DNA of 64,000 nucleotides from Dillenia suffruticosa (taxonomy: Eukaryota; Streptophyta; Magnoliopsida; Dilleniales; Dilleniaceae). The position numbers and the translations under genes are program-made. This document shows positions 35,107-48,200 of this stretch, piece by piece. The stretch lies in assembly GCA_033439265.1 (NCBI GenBank), contig JAVTVX010000004.1:14087701-14151700 (forward strand), written 5' to 3'. A model generated the notes under the pieces. It saw only the letters and a list, made by a program, of their open reading frames with translations, ran no database searches and was not told where the DNA came from. Within the stretch, counting starts at the first letter, position 1; each line of letters opens with the position of its first letter.

Positions 35107-35590
35107 AAGTTATAGAATCATGCTCAAAACATCACATTCAAGCATTCATATGAAGCCCTCAAAAAGAATTTAGCAAGTGCAGAATTTCTTACCTCCTTAA
35201 AGCTTTTAGTTTCTCTCTAGATCCACTTGGTTAAACTTCTCATTTCCTCCCAATTTTTGGATATGTTATACTAGGGTTTGTGAGGAATGAATTTATGTAA
35301 AAACATTGGTTTTTTGTTTGGAGAAATCAAATCTCCCTTCAAGACAAGCTCTCGGTCATGAAGGTAGAAAAAGATGAAGATGGAGTTTTTTGGTTCTTCC
35401 TTGGGTGCCTCATGATTTTGAGGATGAAGAAGAATTGTTTGGTTCTTGTTCTCTCACTACACTCTCTTTCTCAAGTCCCATAACTGAAACTTCATTAATT
35501 GCTAAATATAGGTTTTGTAGTGACGATTTGAAAGGTGTCTGTATACACAATGCTATGTGTACAGCTGTTGTGATGATGGGTGAATAAGTA
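35107..35590. other. Unassigned sequence after the truncated LTR
   Basis: No ORF with recognisable similarity. On the minus strand it has leader-like features (AGGTAAG near 35190), so it could be part of another LTR in minus orientation. No terminus was identified. Confidence 0.3.
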
Positions 35591-35790
35591 GTAAGGTATA
35601 GTAAGGTATGGTAAGTGTAAAAGGATATGGTAAATAGCGGTAAACTTTGGTAAATGTAGGATATGTAAGGTATGGGAAGTGTAGGAGATGTAAAGTATGG
35701 CAAGTGTAGGATATATAGGATATAGTAAGTTGCGGTAAGTATGGTAAGTATAGGATATTTAAGATATGGTAAATGTAGGATATGTAAATT
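35590..35790. repeat. Degenerate minisatellite GGTAAGTGTAGGATATG
   Basis: Irregular tandem units built from GTATGGTAAGTGTAGGATATGTAA. The ORFs on the minus strand with Tyr/Leu/Pro repeats are artefacts of this array. Confidence 0.7.
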
Positions 35791-35829
35791 GACATTTAGA
35801 AGAGTGTTGGAAATAGTTATCGGTTACAT

Positions 35830-37050
35830 ATGTATATATATATTAGTAAATGTTATTATTTTTCAGTAAATGTTATTATTTTTTATTGTGGTTATATAGT
35901 AAATATTACTATATGTTATTATCTATTAATTTTACTATATATATTGTGGTTAACTTAATAGTAAATGTTACTATTTTTCACATCTGTTATTATAAATTAC
36001 TTGCATTTACACAAGAAATATTATTATTTTGTCTCAGTTATCACCGTTACAAAAGTTACATTGAAATATAGTAAAACAAAAGAGAAATTGTTTTTAGCAA
36101 TGTGGCGTGAAAAAATTTGATTAAATTGGAGTAAATCGAAGATGAAAAAGAAAAATTTGATTAAATTGGATTTGATCTGAGAAATTATTTTTGGTGCGAA
36201 ATTTGATTAAATTGGATGTGGATAGAAAATTTGTTTTGGGGGGAGAAGATTAGAGATTTTATTTATGGAGTTCTCGTTAAAATATTAAAATGGTATATTG
36301 TTAAATTAAATATGAATTAAAATAAATTAATATTAATATTAATGAGAATTTATATAAAATTATATAATAAACAAAATTAATAATTAATATATTATTATGA
36401 TGTATATTATGTAATAATTAAAAATAAATTATAACACTATATTATATAAATTAGTAAATTAATATCAAATTATTATTAAAAATAATAATATTAATAAATT
36501 TAATTATATTAATTAAAAATAATATTATTAAAAATTTACTAGCATATTATCTTATTACCACTATATTACTATATTACTAGTAGTAAATTTTAGTACATTG
36601 TACATAATATCTTATTACCACTATATTACTATTTTAGTAGTAGTAAATATTACTATATTTTAATATATAAATACCACAATTTATTACTACTATATTATTA
36701 TATTATTAGTAGTAAATATTACTATATTGTACTATATAAAAACCACTGCTACAAATATCACCACTACTAGTAAAAATTACTACTATATTACTACATTGCA
36801 ATGCAAACGGCTCATGCATAATCTTATCTTATTACTATATATTATAGTGTCTACTACAACTATACCAGTAAATATTACTACTATTTTCTATTATATTAAT
36901 AGTAGTAAATATTACAACAACACCTCCAAGTGAAACATAATTTATTTGTACTATATTACTATATTTTACTAGTAAATATTACTACATTTCACTATTTAAC
37001 TACCACTACTAGCAGTGGTAAATATTACTACTATATTGATACATTAGACT
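35830..37050. repeat. Left subterminal repeats of the CACTA element
   Basis: Many copies of near-palindromic TAGTAAATATTACTA and variants, in very AT-rich DNA. In CACTA elements such subterminal repeats bind the accessory transposase protein; here that is inferred from position. Confidence 0.65.
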
Positions 37051-37720
37051 ATATATATGAGTTTATGATTAGTATATTACATAATTTGATATTTACATAA
37101 AAATTTCATATGATTATATTACTTTAAATAATAATATTAATTATATCATCATACTTAATTTATATTTAAAAATTTTTATAAATAAGGAATGTGGTGGACA
37201 TTATTTAAATTAATAATATTAATTTCACTGAATTCATATGATAATTTATATTTAAGATTTTATAATTAAGTTATAAATTATATTTTAAATTTTAAAATTA
37301 ACGAATATGATAATTAAATTGTATAACATAGTAATATTATATTATACTAATAGAGTGATAGAATGGAGAAAAAAGGAGAAAGGAAAAAAAGGGGAAAACA
37401 ATAGAGTGAGAGTGAGATAAGGAAAACGAAGAAAAAGAAAAGTGTAGTGAGATTAGAAATTGAAAAAAAAAAGAGTGATAGAAAGGAAAGCAAATAAAAA
37501 TAGATGGTAAGAGCATGCGCAAGCCAGCGTAGGAAATTTTTCTTTTATTACTTGTGATGATTTCTGGTTAATGGCACGAATTATAGAAAGAAAAAATCCA
37601 AATTTGTATTTTTTGATTTCTCACTTTATGATAAGAAGTAGACGCTCTTCAAATAATTTGACATATTACAGTATGGTTAAGAGAATTTAAAAAAATCAAG
37701 AAATAAATTTAAGGAAAGAA
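37051..37720. other. AT-rich spacer inside the CACTA element
   Basis: No coding similarity. It includes a purine-rich strand (GGAGAAAAAAGG type) at 37365-37500 that creates a Ser/Phe-rich artefact ORF on the minus strand. Confidence 0.5.
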
Positions 37721-37726
37721 TACCAT

Positions 37727-38450
37727 ATGCAATTAAGTATTACAAATTCCATAAATGAGAGAACATTACGTAAAACTTCTTGGATTTTTGAAGATGGTAT
37801 TTGCATTAATGTTAAAAGTAGAGGTGCAGAATATAAGGCAGAAGCAGAGGTAGAAGAGGTAGAAGCAGCAGAGCCAGAGAGTGTGAACGAAACTGAGAAT
37901 GATAGATGGAATGAACTGATTGAATCTATTAACGGTCTAAAAATAGGGTTTACGGATGTTGTTGATGATAAATTTGGTGAAGTTCGGAGGGAAATAGAAG
38001 AATTTTGGAGGGAAATAGAAGAATTTCGGGGAGAAATGGGTGAAATGAAACAGAGTTTTAGTCAATGCAAGCAACAAACAGCAACGAAGTGAGGAACATT
38101 TTAAAGAAATTTTATTAGAGTTGATGAAAATGAGTGATGTTCTAAAGATAAATTTGAATTTTATTATGTTCATAAGGGATTGTGTCATAACTTCTAGACC
38201 TATACCTTCTTCCTCTTCTACACCTAATCCTCAGTCCACTTCATCTGCTTATCCGTTTGTGATGCGACCATTTGGTTTTCCCCTGAGATCTTCATTTCCT
38301 CCTGGGCATAATCCATTTCATATTCTTGCATCTGCATCAGCACCTACTATTGCTGCTCCATCCTCTGCTCCATCTTCTCCTACTACAGCTCCTCTACTAT
38401 CTCCCATCCTCTTCTCCTGCTGTTGCAATTAGATCCTTTGATGGAAGTCC
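37727..38450 (+). pseudogene. Unrecognised acidic coiled-coil ORF in the CACTA element
   Basis: An ATG at 37727 opens 121 codons: an N-terminal part with WIFEDGICINVKSRG, an acidic patch EAEVEEVEAAEPESVNETE, and a heptad-like segment (FGEVRREIEEFWREIEEFRG). After a stop at 38092, another frame carries the coiled coil on (EEHFKEILLELMKMSDVLK) and continues into a Ser/Pro/Ala-rich tail from 38180 to 38450. So a single-base frame change seems to have split one gene of roughly 230 codons. I do not recognise the family. Its place upstream of the TNP2 gene suggests a CACTA-encoded accessory protein or captured host exons. Confidence 0.4.
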
Positions 38451-38699
38451 ATCCCCTTGTCGTCAATCGAAAAGATTTAGACCCAAAGTTAAATTTCCAT
38501 AATTTTCACTTCTTTCGTTTGTATTTATTATAATTCTAGATTTTTTAATTTGTTTCTTGCTTGAATATTTAGGGATGAATATGTATCAATGTATGAATGT
38601 ATTTCTATAATTTCTAACTTTTTTCATTTGTAATTAATTATAATTCTATGTTTTATTTAATTTGTTTGTTTTTTTTGTATCACTTGAATATGCCTGCGG

Positions 38700-39160
38700 G
38701 TTACCGCGTGGCCAAGCGCGCGCAGGCGCATGTGCACAGATGCATACGCGGCCCTACCGCACGTGCCCCTGCGGGTTAATCGTGTTGGCAATGCATGCGT
38801 AGGGCCAGGACCCACTCGCAGGACGTTGCCCATACCTTCCGGCTCTAACCTACATGTGCTGGTTGTTTATGCCTCATGCCGCACCACGCTGCCATGCCTC
38901 CAGGCCCTAACCTGCTTGTGCCAGCGATTCATGCCTCATGCTGCACCACACTGCTCATGCCTCCCGGCTCTAACCTGCATGTGTCGATAGTTCATGCCTC
39001 ATGCTGCCCCACGCTACCCATGCCTCCTGGCTCTAACCTACTTGTGTCGGCAGTTCATGCCTCATGCCGCATCATGCTGCCCATGCCTCCCGGCTCTAAC
39101 CTGCTTGTGCTCGCAGTTCATGCCTTGTGCCGCACCGCACCGCCCCGCCTTGCCCCTCCC
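38700..39160. repeat. 63-bp GC-rich minisatellite, left array
   Basis: About four and a half copies of a 63-bp unit containing ATGCCTCATGCCGCACCACG and CCCGGCTCTAACCTGCTTGTG run from about 38831 to 39150, preceded by related GC-rich sequence. The array is an island in AT-rich DNA. Long plus-strand ORFs here reflect the 21-codon period, not a known protein. The reverse complement of the right array (44575-44825) aligns with it. Confidence 0.85.
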
Positions 39161-39610
39161 GTAATTTAAAATAATAACATTATTAATTTAAATAACAAAA
39201 TAATAATATCATTATTATTATTTTATATGATATAATGATATGAAATTATATAATTATTTTACAAACTTTATTATATACAATTTGTATTTAAATTAAATTA
39301 TTGATTGGTCATTTATATCCATTTTATTATGAGTAACTAATTTTACATCAAATCAAATGATAATGCAACACAAATATATATTATACCAATTGTCTTCCTC
39401 CCACTTCCTCCTCCTCCTCTTTCGTCTTTGGCGCCAAAAGTTTGCCGCTAATACTATTACGTGTTGGTTTTGTTTAATATTTAGATTTAGCTACCACCAA
39501 AAAAATATTCTCTATTAATTAATTTTTGTCCTTCTGTCATTCTCTCTTTATTTCATTTACTTCTCTCTTCTCATATTTCATTTATTTCTTTTCTTCGTTT
39601 TTGTAATTGA
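39161..39610. other. AT-rich spacer upstream of the TNP2 gene
   Basis: No coding seen. It should hold the promoter and leader of the transposase. A TTGGCGCCAAAAG palindromic motif (about 39428) is the only notable site. Confidence 0.4.
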
Positions 39611-39611
39611 T

Positions 39612-42263
39612 AAGAGATGGATGTATTGTAAATCAAGGGCATGTGATGAATATATTAGTGGAGTTAATGCATTTCTTGAAATTTCATCTACAAATATTCA
39701 ATCTGTCGATGCCAAGCTATCATGTCCTTGTGTCAAATGTTTCAGCACTTTCAGATTTTCTACACATACCATTTTCAATCACTCGGTAGATATATCATGG
39801 AGAGTAAGGAAAAATCTACATCTCATACCTCTCATACATCTCATACATCCAACTTAGATGATAATTTTTTTTTTGACCATGATATGTTTGGTATGTTACA
39901 TGATGCATTCATGCATTTACCACCTAAACCAACCTCTCATCCATCCGAACCAACCTCTTATCCATCTAAGGTGAATGCATCAACTTCAACTTCGACTTCA
40001 CCTTCAACGGAAAAGTTTATTGAATTACTTGAGAAAGCCAAAAAGTCAATATATCCAAAATCCAAATATGCCATGCAGGCAACTATCGTGCACTTATATT
40101 ATTTAAAGTGTTTATGTGGGTAGACCAACAAATCTTTTTCATTACTCTTAGATTTTTTAGCAGAATTGTTGCCTTATGAAAACATATTACCAAATAGTTA
40201 CCATGAAGTGAAAAAAACTATTTCAACTCTAAGGTTGTGATATGAGAAAATACATGCTTGTTCTAATGATTGTATGTTGTACTGGAGACATAGAGCTAAA
40301 GATGATGCATGTTATGTCTGTGGTGTTTCTAGATGGAAACCAAATGGAGATGGAAAGAAAAAACCTGTCAAAATATTGAGATGGTTTTCTTTGATTCCTA
40401 GATTGCAAAGACTATTTTTAAGTGTTCAAACTACTTCTTTGATGAGATGGCATCATGATAAGAGAACAAAAGATAAACTCCTAAGATACTCAATTGATGC
40501 TTCTATATGGAAAGAGTTTGATAACCTATACCCTAATTTCTCTTCTGATTCGAGAAATATTCGATTAGGGTTAGTAGTAGATGGGTTTAATCCAATTAAA
40601 ACAATGAATGTTATATATAGCACTTGAACACTGGTCATGATACCATATAATCTCCCTCCTTGGTTGTGCATGAAGTCTATAAACTTTATACACACATTAC
40701 ACATTACTTATTCCTGGTCCTAAAAGTTCAGGCGATAAGATAGATGTGTACATGCAACCACTGGTGGAAGAACTAAAAGAATTATGAAATGAAGGAGTAA
40801 ATACTTGTGATTTTTCAGTTGATGAAAGATTTAAAATGTATGCAGCACTCTTATAGACTATTAATTGACTTTCTTGTATATGCTAATCTATCTGGATGGA
40901 GCACTAAAGGTAGATTTGCATGTCCCGTATATGGATATGATACATGTTCTCGGTGGTTAAGTCATGGTTGGAAGTAATGTTATATGGGACATCGAAGATG
41001 GTTGGACTCAACTCATCCATTCAGGTATGATAAATTTTCTTCCGATGGGATAGAGGAATGCAGAGTTTCTCCTAAACAACGATCAGGAGCTGATGTGTTA
41101 CGAAAATTACATGAGATTGACTTAACAATTCCAAATGATATGCATGGATGAAAAAAAAGAGCATATTGTTTCATTTGCCATATTGGGAAAATGTTTTAAT
41201 TAGATATAATACTGACATGATGCATACGGAGAAAAATTATTTTGATGCAATTGTTGGTGCAATTTTGGGACAAGAAGGAAAGTCTAAGGATAATTATAAG
41301 AGTAGACTTGATCTTGAAGATATGGGAATAAAAAAAGATCTACATCTATATACATCAAACTCTTAAAATATATTTCCACGTAAAGCATGTTATCAAACGA
41401 CCTTGCAAGAGAAAGATGCATTTCTCAAGGTTTTAAAGGATTTAAAACTTCCTGACGAGTGCTCTACTAACATCTCCAAATATGTTCATTTGAAGCAGCG
41501 GAAGTTAATAGATTAAAGAATTATGACTGTCATATTTTAATGCAAGAATTTATTCCTATAGCAATTCGGGGATTGTTGCCTGAGAATGTGAGCATTGTTA
41601 TCATTAAAATATGTAGCATTTTTAAATGTCTGTTCTCTAGGGTTCTTGACCCACGAGAACTTGAACAATTGGAGGCATCCTTTCACAAATTTTGTGAGAT
41701 TGAAAAGATTTTTTCCTTTTCATTTTTTAATGTATGATACACTTAATCGTGTACTTAACAACAAAAGCAAGGATCGGTGGACCAGTCACATATAAATGGA
41801 TGTATCCAGTTGAAAGGTTTATATTATTCTCATAATTTATTTATTTCCATAACCTATTTATTTAATAATGATGCTCATTTAAGTTAGGTTAACTTATTGC
41901 AATATATATCCATGCAGATACTTGTTTCAACTGAAATCTTATTTTCGTAATAGAGCACGACCTGAAGACTCCATCGTCGAAGGGTATATAGCAAATGAGT
42001 GCCTGCTGTTTTGTTCAAGATATTTAGACGGAGTTGAGACAAGATTTAATCGTGTTTTGCGGAATGATGAAAACCAGATTATATATGGAGAAGATGAATC
42101 CACTTTTACAACTATTGGAAGACCTTTGGGATTAAGGACACATAGATCTACTAAAAGACGAAAAAAGAGGATATCTCGAATTCGTCTAGATGAGAAATCA
42201 TTGGAGCAATGCCATAGATATATACTATTTAATAGTAACTCACTTGCCTTCTTTAAACTGTAA
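39612..42263 (+). pseudogene. TNP2-type CACTA transposase (Transposase_21, DUF4218), broken
   Basis: The N-terminal transposase-associated domain reads RWMYCKSRACDEYISGV and CPCVKC (from 39615). After a frame change, LLDFLAELLPYENILPNSYH, YEKIHACSNDCMLYW and CGVSRWKPNG lead into the Transposase_21 catalytic domain (ILRWFSLIPRLQRLF, RNIRLGLVVDGFNP, about 40370-40610). Stops and shifts follow, but HLPYWENVLIRYN and MMHTEKNYFDAIVGAILG are clear at 41165-41270. The C-terminal DUF4218-like region has FIPIAIRGLLPENV, LDPRELEQLEASFHKFC and, at 41930-42060, PEDSIVEGYIANECLLFCSR. Introns may lie near 41840-41920. This protein would cut and join the element's ends; several stops rule out function here. 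Confidence 0.9.
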
Positions 42264-42539
42264 GTCTACATTCTCATATATTTATTTATAAATATTAAAC
42301 TGTGATGTAATATCATATGTTCATGTTCATATGAAGGGAACATATACAACATGTTCGAAGAATCAATTGTGGAAAAAAATTAAATACTTTTCAAAGTGAC
42401 AAACTTCATAGAGTAGGATGAAGATGAAGATGTGGGTTTGGACTAATGTAGATGAAGATGAAGGAAATGTATCAATAGAAATGAATGATAATGGTGAACA
42501 TGTTGATAGGGTAGGATTGGATGCGTATGAAATGTAATT

Positions 42540-44570
42540 TCCTATACATATTTATCTTCTTATCTTTTGTATTTTTATATTTTTAATCACTCTACTTTCG
42601 TTATTCTTCTTCGTATCATATCATGTATTGAGATGTGGCATGGTAAGAAGTGGTAAGAAGTAATAATAACAAGTACTTTCTCATTGTACAATGGTAACAA
42701 CTACTTTTATTCTCTCTATATATGGTAACATGGTAACAATGGTAAAAATTATTACGAAGTAATCTATAACAAATAACAAATATAAACTTCAGGTGTACTT
42801 TTATTATAGTATAATAATAAATAATATGGTAACTTTTATTTTCTAATAACAAGTGATAACTAACAAAGAATAAATGGTAACAAGGATGGTAACAAGTGGT
42901 AAGGCAATTGTATAAAATTTGTGTAACATAACATGAACAAGTGGTAAGAAGTGTTCTTTAACAACAAATGGTAACAAATAGTAACTATGGTAATAAATGT
43001 ATATCGGCAATAAGTTATTGTAATAATGATATAAAATATGTATAATATGGTATATTTTTCAACAAGTGATAGGCAATAACTATATAAATCAAGTGATTTA
43101 TAAGTGATATATAATAAATAACGAATAATAAATGATAACAAATTGCTAACATAATAATTCTATAAAATTTGTTTATGGCATGTTAAGAAATAATAAGTGA
43201 TAACAAGTGATTTAAATCAAATAACAAGTGTAATTGTTATTTCTAGTAAGACAATAATACTATAAAATTTGTATAAAATTTTTTTAAAACTATATAAAAT
43301 TTGTATAAACTGAAAAATAATACTATTATATGTTTGTATGAATATAACAACTCTTAAAAATTATTGACCTAATGACAAAATAACACATATGAAACATATA
43401 AACATTGAAGAGGGTATTCACTATAACTATTCGAAAATGTATTCACTATAACTATTTCATTCCAAACTATAACTATTTATAAAAAAAAAAAAGACAGTCA
43501 AAAAATTTAAAAAACCCATTAAAGCGTCCCAATAAAATTGTAAACGAGGGAAAAAAGACGCGAATAGATTTTCAACATTTGGTACTCACTTCACTTGAAA
43601 TATAAATCCTCAATATGTTGAATATATTGTTTGGCAGTATAATACACCTATAATGGCGTTGCATTGACTTCAAACATAAAGATATTGTTTGCCCAATATA
43701 ATATAACTATAAATTATATTGTTCATAATTTATAAATTTATTATAATTATGATTATCAATTTTATTTGATTACCATTATATTACCATAATATATTATTAC
43801 TATGCTATACAACTTAATTAATTATCAATATTAATATTAATAAATATTACTAGTTACTAATTTCAATAATTATATTCTATTACTAATATCAAATAATTAT
43901 TAAATTTAAATAATGTTAATGAGGTAGGGTTACATTTGGTTTGAATGCATTTTCTTTATATAATAGATTTAATCATACCTAGTATATATATCATAGAATA
44001 TTTTTATGGTATAAGAATATGAGTTCACTTGAGTTGGGAAGGCCTCCTTAAATTTCTTCATATTTCATTTAATTGTTTTAGTTTTTTATTATTATTATTT
44101 TAAATTAAATTATTACTAATTTAAATAATTTCAATAATATTATGAAATGTTATTGTAGAGTTTGTATGTTGTTAAATTGAGAAAGCAAGCATCTGGATTT
44201 TACATTTTGGATTTCAATTCTATACCTTTCCCAAGAATTATACCAATATAAATAAATAATATTAAATATTAAATAATTAATTATATTAACTATCTAATTA
44301 TTATATTCCTTAATTATCAAATCTAAAATATAAAATATACATTAACATATCTAATTAATATTATTAATTTAAATAACACATATTCATATTCATACTCATC
44401 ATATACAATCCATCCAAGCACATGATCTGAACTCACATTCCTTGATTATAACAAATTTTAAATTATAAATTAAGTATGAAATGTTATTATTTTAAATAAT
44501 ATAATCATATAAAATTATGTAAATATAAAATTATGTAAGAATGTAGTAATAATAAGATAAATAATACATG
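42540..44570. other. Gene-free AT-rich interior of the CACTA element
   Basis: It contains irregular repeats of GGTAACAAGTGGTAAGAAG and AATAACAAGTGATAAC types (42610-43260) and then AT-rich sequence. ORFs on the minus strand with Tyr/Cys/Leu runs are repeat artefacts. No recognisable coding. Confidence 0.6.
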
Positions 44571-44574
44571 AATG

Positions 44575-44825
44575 CGGGAGTGCTTGCCTGGGCGGCTCAG
44601 CCACACGCCATCGGCGGTTGTGCCGCGCAGGCATTTCTGGCCGCATTTGCTTGGGCGACTCACCTGCACGGGCATCACGGTTGTGCCGCGTAGGCATTTG
44701 CGGGTGAGCTTGCCTGGGCGGCTCAACCACATGGGCATCGTGGTTGTGCCATGTAGGCATTTGCGGGCACACTTGCTTGCATGGCTCAACTGCACGGGCA
44801 TCGTGGTTGTGCCCCACAGGCATGC
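44575..44825. repeat. 63-bp GC-rich minisatellite, right array
   Basis: About four copies of a 63-bp unit with GCCTGGGCGGCTCAACCACA and GGTTGTGCCATGTAGGCATT. Its reverse complement aligns with the unit of the left array (38831-39150): both share ATGCCT, CCACG.TGCCCATG and TGTG..CGCA in order. Confidence 0.85.
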
Positions 44826-45192
44826 CCCTGCTAATACAAAATGTACTAATATAGTAATAATATTTACTACTACTTTACGGAATTATATAGTAATAGGTAA
44901 AAGTTTTCTGTTACTTAGTCAAACTATAAAAATAAAAAGAGAGGTAAACAAACTATAATAACCAAAAATTCAAAAACTAAAATGGTTAAAAGCGGGGGGA
45001 AATGGCGGGTTTTGAAAATTTTATTTTGGGCTAAACAAAATATATATACTATAAACCCTTCCTCCCTCCAGAAACATCCAAACTTCTCATTTCCTTCAAA
45101 AACTCTTCTCCCTCACACCTCTCAAAATTTATAACTCAAACAAAATCTCATTCCATCATATATTTTCAACCAAAAATTTTCAACAAAAAATA

Positions 45193-46920
45193 TGGGATGA
45201 AATAAACGAAAAATGACCATTGTATCTGACCAGAAAGAATCAGAACCATCCGAAGAACAAGTTGAGTCTCAAGAAGCCCAATTATTCGAAAATGATATCT
45301 CAGATTTGGTTTTGTTTTTGTTTATGTTTAAAAATAAATCATTTCATTTTTATAATATATTTATATGTAATTAGTGTGTTATCTATTTTTTATTTTTCAT
45401 TTGCACTAGTTCTCAAGAAAAAATGTAAAGGCTCAATCCGCTGTCAAAATATCTGGGATTTAGAAAAAGGAAAATGTATGATGGTTGAAATGAATGAATT
45501 GAATCAACCAATAGGAATCGAAGGTATGATCTTCTCCAGATTCTTTGGCTCTATAGTGAGAGTATATTCCATTGCTCTAATAAACTATACAAGTTGGCGT
45601 GACATGCCGACAGAGTATAAAGAGGATATGTGAAAAATTGTATAGATATCTAGTTTTATTACTCAATCGAATCATGGCATACATGAAAATTAATATATCT
45701 AATTTTTTTCTTATATTATAGTCAAAGATTACCTTCAAACCACTCAGAGATGATACTAAGAAATTGGTTCTTGCAAATTTGTCCGACAAATGGAAGAGTT
45801 TTAAAAATTCGCTCAAATCAAAATTGTTTAATGATTTACTTGAAATAGATGAAAATATTAAGAGAATGGAAGATGAAAGGATTGATCCAAATCAATTCAA
45901 GGACCTTGTTACTTTTTGGTTGAGTGATAAAGGGAAGGTAGAAGTTAATTCTCTTGCTATTTTTACTTTTTTCTCTTTGGTGAGAAATTTACTTAAGATT
46001 TAATTGTACTCTGATACTTTTTCCTCTTTCGGAAATGAGTAAAAGAAATTCAGAATGTCGTGCAAAGTTAAGGGATCCGCATTGCTTAAGATCTAAGTTG
46101 TTTCCCAAACTCATACATGAGAAGATGTAAACAATTCATATCTTATTTTATTTGTAATTATTTTTTATTACATAATACTACAAACTAAACCATTTCACCA
46201 GACAACACAATCTGGGACAAAACCTTGTAGAGCTGAACTTTAATTACAAGTAGAACCCAATCATATAGGAGTTTAGTTTCTACAAAAGCATAAGAAGTTA
46301 TGGTATGATTGATTATTTTTATGTTTTTTCAATTGATATGTTTATGAATATTCATGTTTAATTCATTATATATAAGAAATGATGAAAAGTAGAATGAAGC
46401 ATACTGAGACCGAAGAAGGGCAAGCACAAAGTTCAAATTTATCTTAGAAAACTGATATCATATCTAAAGTCAAAGGGCCTGATTCGAGGGGAAGAATCAG
46501 ATGTGCTGGCAAATTTATGACTCCATCACAACGATAGCATTCAAGCAAACTTGAGAATGAACATATGACCGTTATGATGGAATGATTAATAAAACAAAAT
46601 CAGAATCTTACTAATCTGGTAAGCAATGTTCTTATGCATATTGGTATACAAGCTGGAAGTGGACAACAAGATGAATTGTTGAATTTCGTTAATAAAGCAA
46701 GGCTCATTGCTAGTGTTGAGGTACAAATATCATTTCTTTACTTCTTAACTTAATCTAACCTACTTTTACTTCTGTATTTAAACTATAATCCAAATTATTT
46801 GTATTTGTATTTGTATTGTTAGCTTCGTTGGATACGAGATGTTAGGAGTACATATCAAAACCAACCATCATCATCATTATCACCTTCTGAGTCCATCCCG
46901 AAAAGTAATATTTAAATTTA
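45193..46920 (+). pseudogene. Transposase_24 / TNP1-type gene of the CACTA element, broken
   Basis: An acidic start (45211, MTIVSDQKESEPSEEQ) is followed by a likely intron and then the Transposase_24-type domain: KKCKGSIRCQNIWDLEKGK, VEMNELNQPIGIEGMIFSRF and INYTSWRDMPTEYKEDM (45415-45630). After another gap come FKPLRDDTKKLVLANLSDKW (45725-45790) and a stretch ending FKDLVTFWLS, then EMSKRNSECRAKLRDPHCLR (46035-46100). Downstream at 46470-46520 GPDSRGRIRCAGKFMTPS and a coiled-coil-like segment to about 46720 match the C-terminal part of the family. The AT-rich gaps look like introns (46135-46380, 46725-46820). It would encode the DNA-binding accessory protein; stops make it inactive. Confidence 0.8.
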
Positions 46921-46924
46921 CAAG

Positions 46925-47279
46925 TTTTTATAATGTACCATATAATTATATTCATTTCATTACTATAGAATGATACCATATATCATGTTGGATCTTACAA
47001 CTGGATGCTATGGATACTGAAATTTTTTGGGTGTTCGAAGTCAATATTTTTGGCATGAACATTTCATTTCAGAAGATATGAAAATATATAGTTGTCCGAA
47101 GTTACAATCTTTTTCTTTCTCTGTGTAGGATTATGTTTATTTCTTTTGTAATTTTTGTAATTTATAGTTTCTGTACCATTATCATGTATATTCCAATCAT
47201 GATGATATAAAATGTACTTCATTTCCTAAGATACACTATTTATAATATTTCCTAACTGTTTTCTAACCCACAATTGTAA
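46925..47279. other. Spacer after the TNP1-type gene
   Basis: No coding recognised; AT-rich 3' flank of the second CACTA gene. Confidence 0.4.
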
Positions 47280-48200
47280 TATTTTCTACGTAACCCGAGT
47301 TTGTTGATGATAAAATAGTAATAATTACTAACGATAGAGTAATAATATTTGTGTTAACATATCATAATACATTTATAGAATAAGTACTAATGATAACCGA
47401 CCCAAAAATAGTAACATTTGGTTATCGATAATAAGTAACAACTTTAAGTGACAATAAGTAACAACTCTTTAAGCTACATAAGCGATAATAAAAGTATTAA
47501 TATCTACTAACCAACAACAATTTTGTAAGCGACAATAAAAAATTAGTAATATATACTAACCCAACAATTTGACGGTAAATATAGTAATATTTACTAACAA
47601 AAAATTTCTGTAAGCAAAAATAAAGGTAGTAATATTGACTAACCCAATAATTCTGTAACTGATTTTAAATGTAGTAACATTTACTAACCCAACAATTTTA
47701 CGTAAACAACAATAAAAGTAATAATATTTACTAACCCAACAATTCTGTAAGCGACGATAAAATTATAATATTTACTAACACTTATCATAACCGACAAAAA
47801 AATTGTAACATTTCCTAACATATCGGGTTTATATTTATCGACAAAATAACAGAACAATTATTAATGATTGTGAGTGACAATAAAGAATTCGCATTTCCTA
47901 TGTGGTAAGATAAGATGCTATTGTAGTAATATTTACTAACATTTGTATTTATCGACAATAAATGTAATAACATTTCCTAACATACGTATTATATGATTGG
48001 CGACAATAAATAGTTGTACCAATTCGTAATGGTATATTGAGTGATTGAGTGATAATAAAGGTAGAAACTTTTATTAACCCTTAAAAGGGACGAAAAAAGT
48101 AGTAACTTTTACTAACTCTTTACAAGGTGACGATAAAAATAGTAACTTTTACTGACCCTTTACAACTGATGATATAAGATCGATTTTTACTAACACTTTT
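47280..48200. repeat. Right subterminal repeats of the CACTA element
   Basis: Repeated GTAGTAATATTTACTAACCC and AGTAACTTTTACTAACCC units, often with an intervening CGACAATAAA, at roughly 60-70 base spacing. They mirror the left subterminal set in opposite orientation. Confidence 0.75.

Noticed and set aside
35453-35520. Short CACTAC...GTAGTG segment as a mini CACTA element or the missing left terminus
   Set aside because: The sequence after CACTAC (ACTCTC) does not match the right terminus (AAAGGAAAT) and the ends lack a shared longer inverted repeat or TAA duplication.
35553-35795. Tyr/Leu/Pro repeat ORFs on the minus strand
   Set aside because: Products of the GGTAAGTGTAGGATATG minisatellite.
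36430-36450. TAACACTATATTATATAA as left CACTA terminus
   Set aside because: Only CACTA matches; it lies inside the subterminal repeat field and the following bases are plain AT-rich sequence.
38730-39169. ORFs with repeated 21-residue units as a repeat protein
   Set aside because: The 63-bp minisatellite is a multiple of three, so open frames arise by chance; no start context or similarity supports a protein.
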